A stretch of DNA of 64,000 bases from Candidatus Azobacteroides pseudotrichonymphae (GCA_002091395.1 AP017913.1:550001-614000), one strand, 5' to 3'. Shown: positions 50,720 through 60,350, counted from the first letter of the stretch. Translations and numbers: made by a program. Notes: generated by a model from the letters alone, not told the origin.

Positions 50720-51769
50720 TTAATTTGTTAATAAATGCCTATATGTTGGCAGCATTTTTTCAACTAATATAGCAGCATCCTCTATTCTACCGTTGAATTC
50801 GCCTCCAGAAGCATTTGAATGTCCTCCACCATTAAACACTTCAAAGGCAAATTTATTAGTTGGAAATTTGCCTTTGGAACGAAAAGAAATTTTTACACAA
50901 TCATCGGCCTCTCTAATAAACACAGAAAAAATAATTTTCTTAATGCTTAAAGGAATATTAACCAATCCCTCTGTATCTCCATTTTTTAAAGAAAATTTTT
51001 GTTGCTCTTCGTTTGAAAGTGTAATTAAAGAAGTACGATACTCCCAAATGATTTTCATTTTTTTATACAAAATATAACCCTGTAATCTAATCCTACTTTC
51101 AGAGTAATTGTTGTATACATTATCATAAATGACATCTTTGTTAATGCCTTCTTTTAATAATTCTTTTATTGTAAAGTAAATTTGAACTTTATTAGAATTA
51201 TAGGTAAAAGCGCCCGTATCAGTCATCATACCTGTATATATACATTCAGCAAAATTTCTGTCTATATATCTAGACATGCCAATTTGATGAATTAAAATGA
51301 ATACTAATTCACTAGTTGATGAAACAGTAGGATAAGAAATAATGATATCACAAATGTGTTCTAGTAAAGGATGATGATCAATTAGTATTTTTTTTGCTTT
51401 GGATTGTTGAATATAAAAATGTAATTGCTTTATTCTTTGAAAATTGTTAAAATCCAAACAAAAAATTAAATCAGCAAGCTGAATGAATTTATGTGCAATA
51501 AATTCTTCTTTATTGCCAATTATAATATTTTTCGCACCATTCATCCACTCGAGAAAAACTGGGAAATTATTAGGAACAATTACATTAACTGATTTATTTA
51601 ACTTAATAAGAAAATGGTATAAAGCAAGTGAAGATCCTATAGCATCTCCGTCAGGAAAAACATGAGTGACAATAACAATTCTACTGCTATTAAGTATAGC
51701 AATTTTAACTTTATTAATGCTATCTTCCGTAATGATTTTATTAAACATGTTATACAACAATACAGCCAT
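50720..51769 (-). CDS. nrnA: DHH-family oligoribonuclease / pAp phosphatase
   Basis: Degrades short RNA oligonucleotides and dephosphorylates 3'-phosphoadenosine 5'-phosphate in the cytoplasm. The 349-residue protein has the DHH-domain motifs VTHVFPDGDAIGSSLAL, CLDFNN, LIDHHP and MMTDTGAF with metal-binding Asp/His residues, and the C-terminal DHHA1 domain with the GGGHSNASGGEF signature. ATG at 51769 is used; ATG at 51748 (MFNKIITEDS) aligns better with Bacteroides proteins and may be the real start. In Bacteroides comEC lies between this gene and rpe; here only 303 bp of non-coding DNA remains. Confidence 0.9.
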   Translation of the reverse strand: MAVLLYNMFNKIITEDSINKVKIAILNSSRIVIVTHVFPDGDAIGSSLALYHFLIKLNKSVNVIVPNNFPVFLEWMNGAKNIIIGNKEEFIAHKFIQLADLIFCLDFNNFQRIKQLHFYIQQSKAKKILIDHHPLLEHICDIIISYPTVSSTSELVFILIHQIGMSRYIDRNFAECIYTGMMTDTGAFTYNSNKVQIYFTIKELLKEGINKDVIYDNVYNNYSESRIRLQGYILYKKMKIIWEYRTSLITLSNEEQQKFSLKNGDTEGLVNIPLSIKKIIFSVFIREADDCVKISFRSKGKFPTNKFAFEVFNGGGHSNASGGEFNGRIEDAAILVEKMLPTYRHLLTN

Positions 51770-52072
51770 TTAAAAAATATAACATATCTTATGCAAAACA
51801 CATTTGGCATTTAATAACAACATCACAAGTTTACTCATAAAATATATAAAAACATTCTTACTATATAAGAATTTCGTATAATTTGTATGAAATGTTAAAA
51901 TTATTACTCATATAAAGAAAATTATAAATATTCTTTGTCTATGAAACCATACTATCGTTGCAATTTGCAAAAAAAATTACGATTTTAATACAAAAAAATC
52001 AAATAAATAAGTTATCTAAAAAAGTTTTTTAAAAAATATTAAAAATATAAGAAAAAAGATTACAATTCATAA
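51770..52072. other. Short gene-free gap where comEC is expected
   Basis: 303 bp without genes between rpe and nrnA, both leftward. A 6-bp stem TTCTTA/TAAGAA is at 51855-51871. No trace of a ComEC-like reading frame was recognised. Confidence 0.5.
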
Positions 52073-52729
52073 CTAATTTATTATACTTTTCATTTGTTTT
52101 ATCATTTTTATTGGATATTTTGCTTTAAAAATAGAACTGCCTGCGACTAAAATAGTCGCTCCTGCTTCAAGCATCATTTTAGCTGTTCCAATATCTATAC
52201 CACCATCTACTTCAACAAGTGTTTTTAATTTTTTCTGATTAATTATTTTTTTCAAACGACACACTTTACTACATGAATATGGAATAAATTTCTGACCTTC
52301 AAAACCAGGATTAACTGATAAAATTAATACTCTATCCAAATATTCTAAAATATCAATTAAAACTTCTATTGGTGTATGAGGATTAAGTGCTACGCCAACT
52401 CTCATTCCTGATTCTTTAATTTGCGTTACTATTCGATGAAGATGAATACAAGTTTCATAATGAACTGTTAACGTTTGAATTCCAAAATCTCGAAACCGAT
52501 TGATAAATTTTTGTGGTTCAACAATCATTAAATGAGCATCCAAAGGTTTCGTAGATATTTTAAATAAATATTTAATTTGAGGAAACCCAATAGAAATATT
52601 TGGAACAAAAACCCCATCCATTATATCCAAATGCAAACGATCAGACATACTCGAATTAAGCATTTCTACTTCTTCCTCTAAACGAAGAAAATTTGCTGAC
52701 AATAATGACGGAGCAAGAATAAACGACAC
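52073..52729 (-). CDS. rpe: Ribulose-phosphate 3-epimerase
   Basis: Interconverts ribulose-5-P and xylulose-5-P in the pentose phosphate pathway. The 218-residue TIM barrel has LAPSLLSANFLRL at the N-terminus, the metal/catalytic segments LDIMDGVFVPNIS (about 34-46) and DAHLMI, VNPGFEGQKFI (about 138-148) and VEVDGGI with the second catalytic aspartate. The start codon is GTG at 52729 and no suitable ATG lies nearby; it begins SFILAPS, as expected for the family. A 2.35-kb gene-poor region lies upstream. Confidence 0.95.
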   Translation of the reverse strand: MSFILAPSLLSANFLRLEEEVEMLNSSMSDRLHLDIMDGVFVPNISIGFPQIKYLFKISTKPLDAHLMIVEPQKFINRFRDFGIQTLTVHYETCIHLHRIVTQIKESGMRVGVALNPHTPIEVLIDILEYLDRVLILSVNPGFEGQKFIPYSCSKVCRLKKIINQKKLKTLVEVDGGIDIGTAKMMLEAGATILVAGSSIFKAKYPIKMIKQMKSIIN

Positions 52730-53116
52730 GTTGTTTAATACTTAAAACAGTAAATAAATATTTATACAAATTCAATACATAAGAAACTTATTCAACAAAT
52801 AGAAATCAATTTTCTATCCACCACTCGACGATATACTTCGAGCATAAGTATAAATATATATATCCAAAAAATTTTTTTTTAATATAAAAATCTTTTATCT
52901 ATGCATTAGTATATCGTTTTGAAAAAATTAAATTTCAATAGCACATTAACTTCCAAGTTAACCAATTGTATTCAATTAAAATAACCATTGTCAATATCAA
53001 AAACTTTTTCATAAAATTTTTATCAATTACTTTCAATATCAACAAATTATCAAACAACAGAACGACTCTGCAATATAATTCAAATTTTTCAAAAAAATTA
53101 TGTATATAACATGATC

Positions 53117-53145
53117 ATTTTGAATTGTAATTCAAAATACAATTC
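53117..53145. promoter_or_regulatory. Stem-loops with two exclusive pairings
   Basis: Segment 53117-53126 pairs perfectly with 53129-53138 (10 bp), while 53122-53129 pairs perfectly with 53138-53145 (8 bp, 8-nt loop). The two share bases, so only one can form. Such overlap is the layout of switches and attenuators, but no gene follows directly. Confidence 0.3.
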
Positions 53146-53585
53146 TAATATTTTTATAAAATGCTTTTTTGTTGCTTTCATTCAATTAGTATGCATATGA
53201 AACATGCACTAAAAACAAACACACAACACCATAATATTTTTAGAATATGAAAGACAATATTAAATTCTTTAAATAAATTGATCTGTGCGAAATCAAATTA
53301 TTATTTGTTTAGACAACATTATTTCAATACATAATGATAAATCAAAATATGATTTAAAATTTACAAATTTATTTCGTTAAAAATAAATACAAACTATTAA
53401 TGATAAACTAACAAAGTTTACAACAACTTAATTAAAATACTATAAAAATTGGTCTTTCAAACCTTAAAATTGTTTTTTAATATGTTTTTACGTAAAAAAT
53501 AAAAAAAACAAACCAATTAATAAAATTTTAAATCAATCCTAAGAAATCTTTTATTGTATCTAAATACAAAGTTTGATTATTACAT

Positions 53586-53611
53586 AAATATTTTGAATTA
53601 AAATATTTTTT
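53586..53611 (+). terminator. Orphan terminator-like hairpin
   Basis: A 9-bp stem AAATATTTT/AAAATATTT (53586-53594/53600-53608) with a GAATT loop, and a run of six T across its 3' end (53606-53611). Points rightwards but no plus-strand gene lies before it, so it may be a relic or end a small RNA. Confidence 0.35.
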
Positions 53612-54075
53612 GTCAAAAACAAGGATGCGATAAGTTAAACAAACAATTTTATATATTTTTATTTATGAATAAAATTATTTATAAAGTTTACTAAATAATT
53701 ATTATCATACTAATTAATTCAAAAATGACATAGTGATTTATTAAAAAATCACGCGTAAAAATCTTTAATATATACTTAATATTTTCATAATAAGCTGTCT
53801 TATAATTTTTACCAATATTCCATAATAAAGTTCAATTATTACAAATAATTAACTAGATTAAGAATATTTAAACATTATTTTAATACAAATATATTTTTTA
53901 TTAATGTAACGGAATTTTAATTCCAAATTAAATATTTACTATTACTATCTTAAAGTTCTTATCATTCTTTTAATTAAATGATTGCATGTCAAATCATTGT
54001 TCAAATAACAAATAAATTAACAATTGCAAATTGTGTTTGATAAACTTTTATATCATAAATTGCATATAAAACTAA

Positions 54076-54110
54076 ATAGTGTATTTAGCAGCTTACACTA
54101 AATACACTAT
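54076..54110 (-). terminator. 13-bp perfect hairpin, terminator-like on the minus strand
   Basis: Arms ATAGTGTATTTAG and CTAAATACACTAT (54076-54088/54098-54110) with a 9-nt loop and four G/C pairs, the strongest stem of this region. Read leftwards it is followed by TTAGTTTTAT, fitting an intrinsic terminator. It coincides with the stop codon of the small minus-strand ORF 54085-54333. Confidence 0.5.
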
Positions 54111-54333
54111 AATTATTTAAAATCAATACTAAATTGAACCAAAATTTTGGTTGCCAAACCAATAAAATAAAACACATAATTACGACATAAATACGCAAAT
54201 GCCAATAAAAAATTAAAATTAATCTAGAATTAAATTTAAATTCGTTTTGCACACTGTAAATTATAATTGTACATAATAAATTTTTTAAAAAATTTTTACT
54301 CTGCATTAAAAATGAAATGCACTTCAATATCAT
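54085..54333 (-). CDS. Doubtful small hydrophobic ORF
   Basis: ATG at 54333 gives 82 residues (a TTG three codons upstream would give 85). The middle and C-terminal parts are hydrophobic: IFYWHLRIYVVIMCFILLVW would form one membrane helix and FWFNLVLILN a possible second. I recognise no family. Support: the stop codon falls inside a strong terminator-like hairpin in the correct orientation. Against it: composition is that expected of random AT-rich sequence, and it lies in a region without other genes. It may be a genuine small membrane protein, the transcript may be a small RNA, or it may be the relic of a lost gene. Confidence 0.25.
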   Translation of the reverse strand: MILKCISFLMQSKNFLKNLLCTIIIYSVQNEFKFNSRLILIFYWHLRIYVVIMCFILLVWQPKFWFNLVLILNNYSVFSVSC

Positions 54334-55082
54334 TAAATTCAATCAATGGTATCGCGTAACAAAGAAGATATTAACATTTTGATAATGTTTTTGTGTTAGA
54401 TAACTTTTATTTTTATTCCACTCATACTGTAAAAATTGTTTATGTAAGGTAACCGTAAACTCATCTCTATGAATTTATACTAAAATAGATGCTGCCAGAA
54501 ATAAATAATTTTTATCACCATTTACAATCATTACGTACGTAACATTATTGTACAATAAAACGATTGCAATCAATTAAAAACATTCTAGTACAATTCTCAA
54601 TTGTTCTAAAGTTCAGTGCATAGAAAAAAGCTTTAAAATATTCATTCCATCTATTTCTTAACTAAGAGTTATATCAAATAAACAATGACGAAATATTTTC
54701 CAATTAATAAATGAAAACTATTACGCTGTTTTTCTGACAATTATTTATTATTCCACTAGTGAAATCTTGTAGAGAAATAACAGCTGTAGCAAAAACGAAA
54801 CAAACAAGACACCCACGCCAAGCTTCAATCAAACTTTCATTCAAGTAAAAAACCAACATAAATCATATTTAATGTATTAATTATATTAATTGTACATCAT
54901 CATGTAATATTAAAATAATTGTATATTCTAAAAACAATATCTAATTTAGCCTAGTATTTGTGTTTTAGTGTCAAATCATTATACGTATGTATTAATTCTG
55001 TAACATTATCTGTAAATTTTGGCTCATAAAGATTTACAATGATAAACTAAAGTTTATACTTTAAATAAAAAGATAAACGTTT

Positions 55083-57521
55083 ATGAAAGTATTGAAATTT
55101 GGAGGAACGTCTATATGCTGTGAACATGGCATTTTGAATATAAAAAAAATAATAAAAACAATAAATGAACCAGTTATAATAGTTTTATCTGCATTAGAAG
55201 GCATTACAGAACAATTGATAGAAAATTCTAAAATAGCTTCAGAAGGCAATAATAAATATGAGAAAAAGTTATCGGAAATAACAATCAAACACATAAAACT
55301 AATAGAAAAAACAATTCCTTATAAATTTCGTATAGAAGTAGAAAATAAAGTGCTAAACTTGATAAACGAATTACTTAATATTCTAAAAGGAGTATGCATG
55401 ATTAAAGATCTATCAATCAAAACTACCAATACAATTATAAGTTACGGAGTACGCATATCTTCACTTATTTTATCGTACATAATAGAAGATGCTCAATTAT
55501 TTGATTCTCTTAAATTTATTAAAACAAAAAAATGTTTTAATAAACACATTGTAGATTTCGAACTAACAAATCAGTTGATCAAAAATACATTCATGCCATT
55601 ACCAAAAATATCATTAGTAGCAGGTTTTATTTCTTCTGATAAAAAAACAAACGAAATAACTAATTTAGGACATAAAGGAGCTGACTACACGGCATCAATT
55701 TTAGCTGCAGCTCTTGACGCTTCCATATTGGAAATTTGGACAGATATAGACGGATTTATGAGTGCAGATCCAAAAATAATTAGCTCTGCATATGTAATAG
55801 AACACCTTACATTCAATGAAGCAATAGAACTATGTAATTACGGATCTAAAGTGATCTATCCACCTACAATTTATCCTGTATACAAAAAAAATATTCCAAT
55901 TCGAATACTAAATACATTCAACATAAATACAGCTGGTACATATATTTCTAATAAAAAAAAATCAACTATCTGTAAATCACAGATAAAAGGAATCTCATCT
56001 ATTGACGATACCTGCTTAATCACTATACAAGGACTTGGAATGATTGGATCTATTGGTATTAATTATAGAATATTCAAAGCATTAGCGAATAATAATATCT
56101 GTGTATTTATGATATCACACACAAGTTCAAAAAACAATACTTCTTTTGCTGTCTATAATTCAGATACATATATTGCAGTAAAATCATTAAAAAAAGAATT
56201 TGCATTAGAACTTAAACAAGGAGAAATAGGTAGTATTAAAGCCGAAAAGAAATTGGCTACAATCGCTATAGTAGGTGAAAATATGAAGCAAACACCAGGC
56301 ATAGCAGGAAAATTATTTGGCACACTGGGACGTGCTGGAATCAGTGTAATAGCTTGCGCTCAAGGTGCCTCAGAAACAAACATTTCTTTTATTATTAAAT
56401 TACAATATTTACACAAAGCACTTAATTCTATTCATGATTCTTTCTTTTTATCCGAATACAAAGTACTAAATTTATTTATTATTGGAATTGGCACAGTAGG
56501 GAAAAAACTACTAGAACAAATACGTATTCAAAAAACAACATTAATGGAACAAAACAGTTTAAATTTACGGGTTATAGGAATTGCCAATTCTAAAAAATGT
56601 TTATTTTGCATCAAAGGTCTTAATCTCAATACTTGTGTATCAGATTTAAACAGAAATGGAGTAAATAGCTCGGCAAACTATTTACTAAAAAAAATTTTGG
56701 GGTTGAATATATTTAATTCTGTATTTATAGACTGTACTGCTAGTAAAGACATTGCAACCCTATATTTATCACTGCTAAAAAATAATATATCAGTAGTAGC
56801 AGCAAATAAAATTGCAACATCATCCAAATACAATGATTATCTAAATTTAAAAGAAATAGCTAGGCAACGAGACATAAAATTTCTATTCGAAACAAATGTA
56901 GGTGCTGGATTGCCAATTATAAATACAATAAATAATTTGATTAATAGTGGAGATCAAATTTTACGAATGGAAGCAGTTCTGTCTGGAACTTTAAATTTTA
57001 TTTTTAACACTTTAAGTAAAAAAATTTCATTTAGTAAAGCCATTCTTATGGCAAAGGAAGCCCATTACTCTGAGCCAGATCCTCGTATAGATTTAAGTGG
57101 ATGTGACGTAATTCGCAAGCTCGTCATTCTTACACGTGAGGCCGGTTATAGAATAGAACAAAAGGATGTCAATGTTAATTTATTTATTCCTAAAAAATAT
57201 TTTTATGGATCTTTAACCGATTTTTGGGAAAACATCAAAAAATTAGATGCAAAATTTGAAATCATGAGAAAGCAAGTAGAGTTCAGAAAAAAACGGATTA
57301 GATTTGTAGCAAAAATGGAAAAAGGAATATGTGAAATTGGGCTACAAGAAGTAGACAACTATCATCCATTTTACGAATTAGAAGGAAGTAATAACATCAT
57401 TATGATTTCCACTAAAAGATATAATGACTATCCAATAATTATTAAAGGATATGGAGCAGGTGATGATGTAACAGCAGCAGGAGTTTTTGCAGATATTATA
57501 TCTGTAGCTAATATACGTTAA
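55083..57521 (+). CDS. thrA: Bifunctional aspartokinase / homoserine dehydrogenase
   Basis: Catalyses the first step (aspartate to aspartyl-phosphate) and third step (semialdehyde to homoserine) of the threonine/methionine branch; the first also supplies lysine and diaminopimelate. The 812-residue fusion has the kinase domain with KFGGTS (5-10) and TDIDGFMSADPK (about 218-229), a central ACT pair (about 310-450; VGENMKQTPGIAGKLF is a typical ACT segment), and the dehydrogenase with IIGIGTVGKKL (about 464-474), VVAANKIA and ETNVGAGLPIINTINNL. The ACT pair suggests feedback control, usually by threonine. Full length and intact. First gene of thrA-apgM-thrC; dapA at 63 kb uses the same semialdehyde. 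Confidence 0.96.
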   Translation: MKVLKFGGTSICCEHGILNIKKIIKTINEPVIIVLSALEGITEQLIENSKIASEGNNKYEKKLSEITIKHIKLIEKTIPYKFRIEVENKVLNLINELLNILKGVCMIKDLSIKTTNTIISYGVRISSLILSYIIEDAQLFDSLKFIKTKKCFNKHIVDFELTNQLIKNTFMPLPKISLVAGFISSDKKTNEITNLGHKGADYTASILAAALDASILEIWTDIDGFMSADPKIISSAYVIEHLTFNEAIELCNYGSKVIYPPTIYPVYKKNIPIRILNTFNINTAGTYISNKKKSTICKSQIKGISSIDDTCLITIQGLGMIGSIGINYRIFKALANNNICVFMISHTSSKNNTSFAVYNSDTYIAVKSLKKEFALELKQGEIGSIKAEKKLATIAIVGENMKQTPGIAGKLFGTLGRAGISVIACAQGASETNISFIIKLQYLHKALNSIHDSFFLSEYKVLNLFIIGIGTVGKKLLEQIRIQKTTLMEQNSLNLRVIGIANSKKCLFCIKGLNLNTCVSDLNRNGVNSSANYLLKKILGLNIFNSVFIDCTASKDIATLYLSLLKNNISVVAANKIATSSKYNDYLNLKEIARQRDIKFLFETNVGAGLPIINTINNLINSGDQILRMEAVLSGTLNFIFNTLSKKISFSKAILMAKEAHYSEPDPRIDLSGCDVIRKLVILTREAGYRIEQKDVNVNLFIPKKYFYGSLTDFWENIKKLDAKFEIMRKQVEFRKKRIRFVAKMEKGICEIGLQEVDNYHPFYELEGSNNIIMISTKRYNDYPIIIKGYGAGDDVTAAGVFADIISVANIR

Positions 57522-57613
57522 AAAAAATTTTTTGATCAAAACTCAACATTTATTATTGAATTGAAATTCAATTGATTCGTATAAATAAATGGTGATTTAA
57601 AATAACCTCCACT

Positions 57614-58825
57614 ATGAAAAAAAGTATTATCATACTAGCAGATGGAATGGCTGATGAGCCAATAGAAACACTTGGATGGAAAACTCCACTACAGTATGCT
57701 CATACACCATACATGGACAAATTAGCAAAAAAAGGAATCACCGGAAAATTACAAACAATACCAAAAGGCTTTCATCCTGGAAGTGAAGTAGCTAATCTTT
57801 CTATATTAGGATATAATTTACTACAAATATACGAAGGACGAGGTGTACTAGAAGCAGCTAGTATGGGCATTGCAATACTACCTAATGAATTGGCAATGCG
57901 TTGCAACTTGATATGCATAGAAAATAATTTAATAAAAAATCATTCAGCTGGACATATTGATACTAAAGAAGCGAATACTTTGATTTGTTTTTTAAACAAA
58001 AAATTGGGATCAAAACAAATAAAATTCCATACAGGAATATCTTATCGGCACCTTTTAGTAATCAAAAATGGGAATAAACATATAAAATGCATTCCTCCAC
58101 ATGATGTCCAATTTTATCCTTTTTATTCGGTGATGATACAAGCAAAAATTCCGGAAGCTGAAGAGACTGCTAATTTAATCAATAATATGATACTTAATTC
58201 ACAAGATCTTTTAAAAAATCATCCTATAAACCAACAACGTGAAATTGCAGGTAAAGATCCTGCTAATAGTATTTGGCCATGGTCACCAGGATATAAACCA
58301 ACTATAAAAACAATGCAAGAAACATATGGGTTTAAAAACGGCGCTGTAATTTCAGCAGTTAATTTAATTCAAGGAATAGGGATATATGCAGGATTAAAAA
58401 ATATTTTTGTTAAAGGAGCAACCGGACTGTACAATACTAATTATGAAGGGAAAGCCAAGGCAGCTATCCAAGCTCTCAAAACTAATGATTTTGTTTATTT
58501 ACATATAGAAGCAAGTGATGAAGCAGGACATGAGGGAAACGTTATGCTAAAAGTGAAAACTATAGAAAACATAGATAACTATATTGTACGTCCTATTTAT
58601 GAAACTATAGAACAATGTAATAAATTAATAACTATAGGCATTCTACCAGATCATCCAACTCCATGTTCTATTCGTACACATACAAATAAACCAGTTCCTT
58701 TCATTATTTATAAATTTGGATGTACTCCAGACTCCGTCAATGAATTCAATGAATTTTCTGTAGAAAATGGAATATTAGGCACATTAAAAGGCGATTTTTT
58801 TATTAAAAAACTATTTGAATTATAA
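57614..58825 (+). CDS. ApgM-family phosphoglycerate mutase, probable homoserine kinase substitute
   Basis: The 403-residue protein belongs to the alkaline-phosphatase superfamily of cofactor-independent phosphoglycerate mutases of the archaeal (ApgM) type. Metal-site segments visible are ILADGMADEP (6-15), PGSEVANLSILGY with the nucleophile serine (about 56-68), HIEASDEAGHEGN (about 296-308) and GILPDHPTPC (about 340-349). It lies 92 bp after thrA and 114 bp before thrC, exactly where thrB is expected, and no thrB-type kinase is present. In Bacteroides and some other bacteria the same gene has been labelled a predicted functional analogue of homoserine kinase. I therefore infer a role in phosphorylating homoserine; glycolytic mutase activity remains the alternative. 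Confidence 0.85.
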   Translation: MKKSIIILADGMADEPIETLGWKTPLQYAHTPYMDKLAKKGITGKLQTIPKGFHPGSEVANLSILGYNLLQIYEGRGVLEAASMGIAILPNELAMRCNLICIENNLIKNHSAGHIDTKEANTLICFLNKKLGSKQIKFHTGISYRHLLVIKNGNKHIKCIPPHDVQFYPFYSVMIQAKIPEAEETANLINNMILNSQDLLKNHPINQQREIAGKDPANSIWPWSPGYKPTIKTMQETYGFKNGAVISAVNLIQGIGIYAGLKNIFVKGATGLYNTNYEGKAKAAIQALKTNDFVYLHIEASDEAGHEGNVMLKVKTIENIDNYIVRPIYETIEQCNKLITIGILPDHPTPCSIRTHTNKPVPFIIYKFGCTPDSVNEFNEFSVENGILGTLKGDFFIKKLFEL

Positions 58826-58939
58826 ATGAATTTTAATATAATTAACTCTAACTAAAATGCAAAAAAATAATTACATAAACCAAAGTATTTAACATAATAT
58901 ACATTAATATAATAATTATATAGAAAAATAATCTGTAAT

Positions 58940-60253
58940 ATGGAATATTATAGTACACATAAACAAACTTCTTTTACTTCTCTAAAACAGGCAATAATCA
59001 AAGGTCTAGCAAATGATGGTGGATTATACATGCCTAAAAATATTGTTCCATTAGATAATTATATCATAAGTACTATGAAGGATATGAACTTTCAACAAAT
59101 AGGGACAATCGTAGCACAATCACTTTTTGGGGACAGTATAGAAACAAACATTTTGGAATACATTGTTAATGAAACGATTAAATTTAATACCCCTATAGTT
59201 AATATTCATGATAATATCTATAGTCTTGAACTTTTTTATGGACCAACACTAGCATTTAAAGATATAGGAGCACGATTTATGGCTCTTTTACTTAAATATT
59301 TTATAGAAAAAGAAGAAGTTGAGAACATAAATGTACTTGTTGCCACATCTGGAGATACAGGAAGTGCTGTAGCAAATGGATTTCTAGGTATAAAAGGAAT
59401 CAATGTATACATACTTTATCCTAAAAATAGGGTAAGCATTGCACAAGAATATCAATTCACTACATTGGGGCAAAATATTTTTGCATTAGAAATAAACGGA
59501 ACTTTTGATGATTGTCAAGCACTTGTAAAAAGTGCTTTCATAGATAAAGAATTAAATACTAAAAAACTTTTAACTTCAGCAAATTCAATTAATATTGCTC
59601 GCTTACTACCTCAATCATTTTATTATTTTAATGCTTATTCTCAATTAGACAAAATAAACAAGGCAAAGGAATTGGTAATAAGTGTTCCTAGTGGAAACTT
59701 TGGGAACCTTTGTGCTGGATTAATAGCCAATAAAATGGGATTGCCTATTAAACATTTTATTGCTGCAAATAATAAAAACAATGTATTTTTTAATTACCTA
59801 AATACTGGGATATATGCACCACAGCCAGCCGTTGAAACTTATGCCAATGCTATGGATGTCGGTAATCCAAGCAATTTTGAACGTATTATAGATTTATTTA
59901 GTTCATATGTAAACCCTTATCAAGCCATAACTAAACAAATTTCTGGATTCAGTTATACAGATGAGGATATAACTAAAACTATACAATATGCATATGATAA
60001 ATATGAATATATACTTGATCCACATGGAGCAACTGCTTATCAAGCATTGCTAGACAAATCTCTAAGTGCAAAAGAAAGCGGCGTATTTTTAGAAACTGCA
60101 CATCCTGCCAAATTTAAAAACATTATAGATAGTATATTAGGGATTAAAATCCCTATTCCTAATAAATTGAAATCTTTTATGGAAGGGGAAAAACATACAA
60201 TTGAATTAGAAAATGATTTCATAGAATTCAAAAATTATCTTCTGCAGCAATAA
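58940..60253 (+). CDS. thrC: Threonine synthase
   Basis: PLP enzyme converting O-phosphohomoserine to threonine. The 437-residue protein has GLANDGGLYMP (22-32), the PLP lysine K107 in YGPTLAFKDIGA, ATSGDTGSAVANGF (about 137-150) and VPSGNFGNLCAG (about 252-263), all family hallmarks. Full length. Last gene of the operon; two stem-loops follow before the convergent DUF1599 gene. Since ThrC needs phosphohomoserine, its integrity implies that a kinase activity exists, which supports the role proposed for the preceding gene. Confidence 0.96.
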   Translation: MEYYSTHKQTSFTSLKQAIIKGLANDGGLYMPKNIVPLDNYIISTMKDMNFQQIGTIVAQSLFGDSIETNILEYIVNETIKFNTPIVNIHDNIYSLELFYGPTLAFKDIGARFMALLLKYFIEKEEVENINVLVATSGDTGSAVANGFLGIKGINVYILYPKNRVSIAQEYQFTTLGQNIFALEINGTFDDCQALVKSAFIDKELNTKKLLTSANSINIARLLPQSFYYFNAYSQLDKINKAKELVISVPSGNFGNLCAGLIANKMGLPIKHFIAANNKNNVFFNYLNTGIYAPQPAVETYANAMDVGNPSNFERIIDLFSSYVNPYQAITKQISGFSYTDEDITKTIQYAYDKYEYILDPHGATAYQALLDKSLSAKESGVFLETAHPAKFKNIIDSILGIKIPIPNKLKSFMEGEKHTIELENDFIEFKNYLLQQ

Positions 60254-60274
60254 CGACAAAATTCATTATGTTTA

Positions 60275-60299
60275 TGCACAATTTACATAATATTGTGCA
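60275..60299 (+). terminator. First stem-loop after thrC
   Basis: An 8-bp perfect stem TGCACAAT/ATTGTGCA (60275-60282/60292-60299) 21 bp after the thrC stop. It lacks an adjacent T-run. Confidence 0.4.
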
Positions 60300-60320
60300 G
60301 TATACAGTTATTTCTTTCTT

Positions 60321-60350
60321 TTGTAAGAAATTTTAATAAATTTCTTACAA
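60321..60350. terminator. Bidirectional terminator between thrC and DUF1599
   Basis: A 13-bp perfect stem TTGTAAGAAATTT/AAATTTCTTACAA with a TAAT loop, midway between the convergent ends of thrC (60253) and the DUF1599 gene (60475). T-rich sequence precedes it, serving as the T-run for leftward transcripts. It likely serves both transcripts. Confidence 0.55.

Larger units (their letters stand above)
52730..55082. other. 2.35-kb gene-poor, hairpin-rich region between rpe and thrA
   Basis: The longest non-coding stretch of the window, divergent between leftward rpe and rightward thrA. No tRNA or recognisable protein is present apart from a doubtful 82-codon ORF at 54085-54333. It holds several stem-loops: 53117-53145 (two exclusive foldings), 53586-53611 with T-run, 53733-53752 (7-bp stem GTGATTT/AAATCAC), 53911-53924 (GGAATT/AATTCC), 54076-54110 (13-bp stem) and the palindrome TTACGTACGTAA at 54531-54542. 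Just before thrA are TAAACT/AGTTTA at 55043-55056 and a palindrome ATAAACGTTTAT at 55073-55084 touching the start codon. Confidence 0.6.

Noticed and set aside
55061-55294. Minus-strand ORF of 77 codons at the start of thrA
   Set aside because: Antisense to the conserved aspartokinase N-terminus; no independent support.
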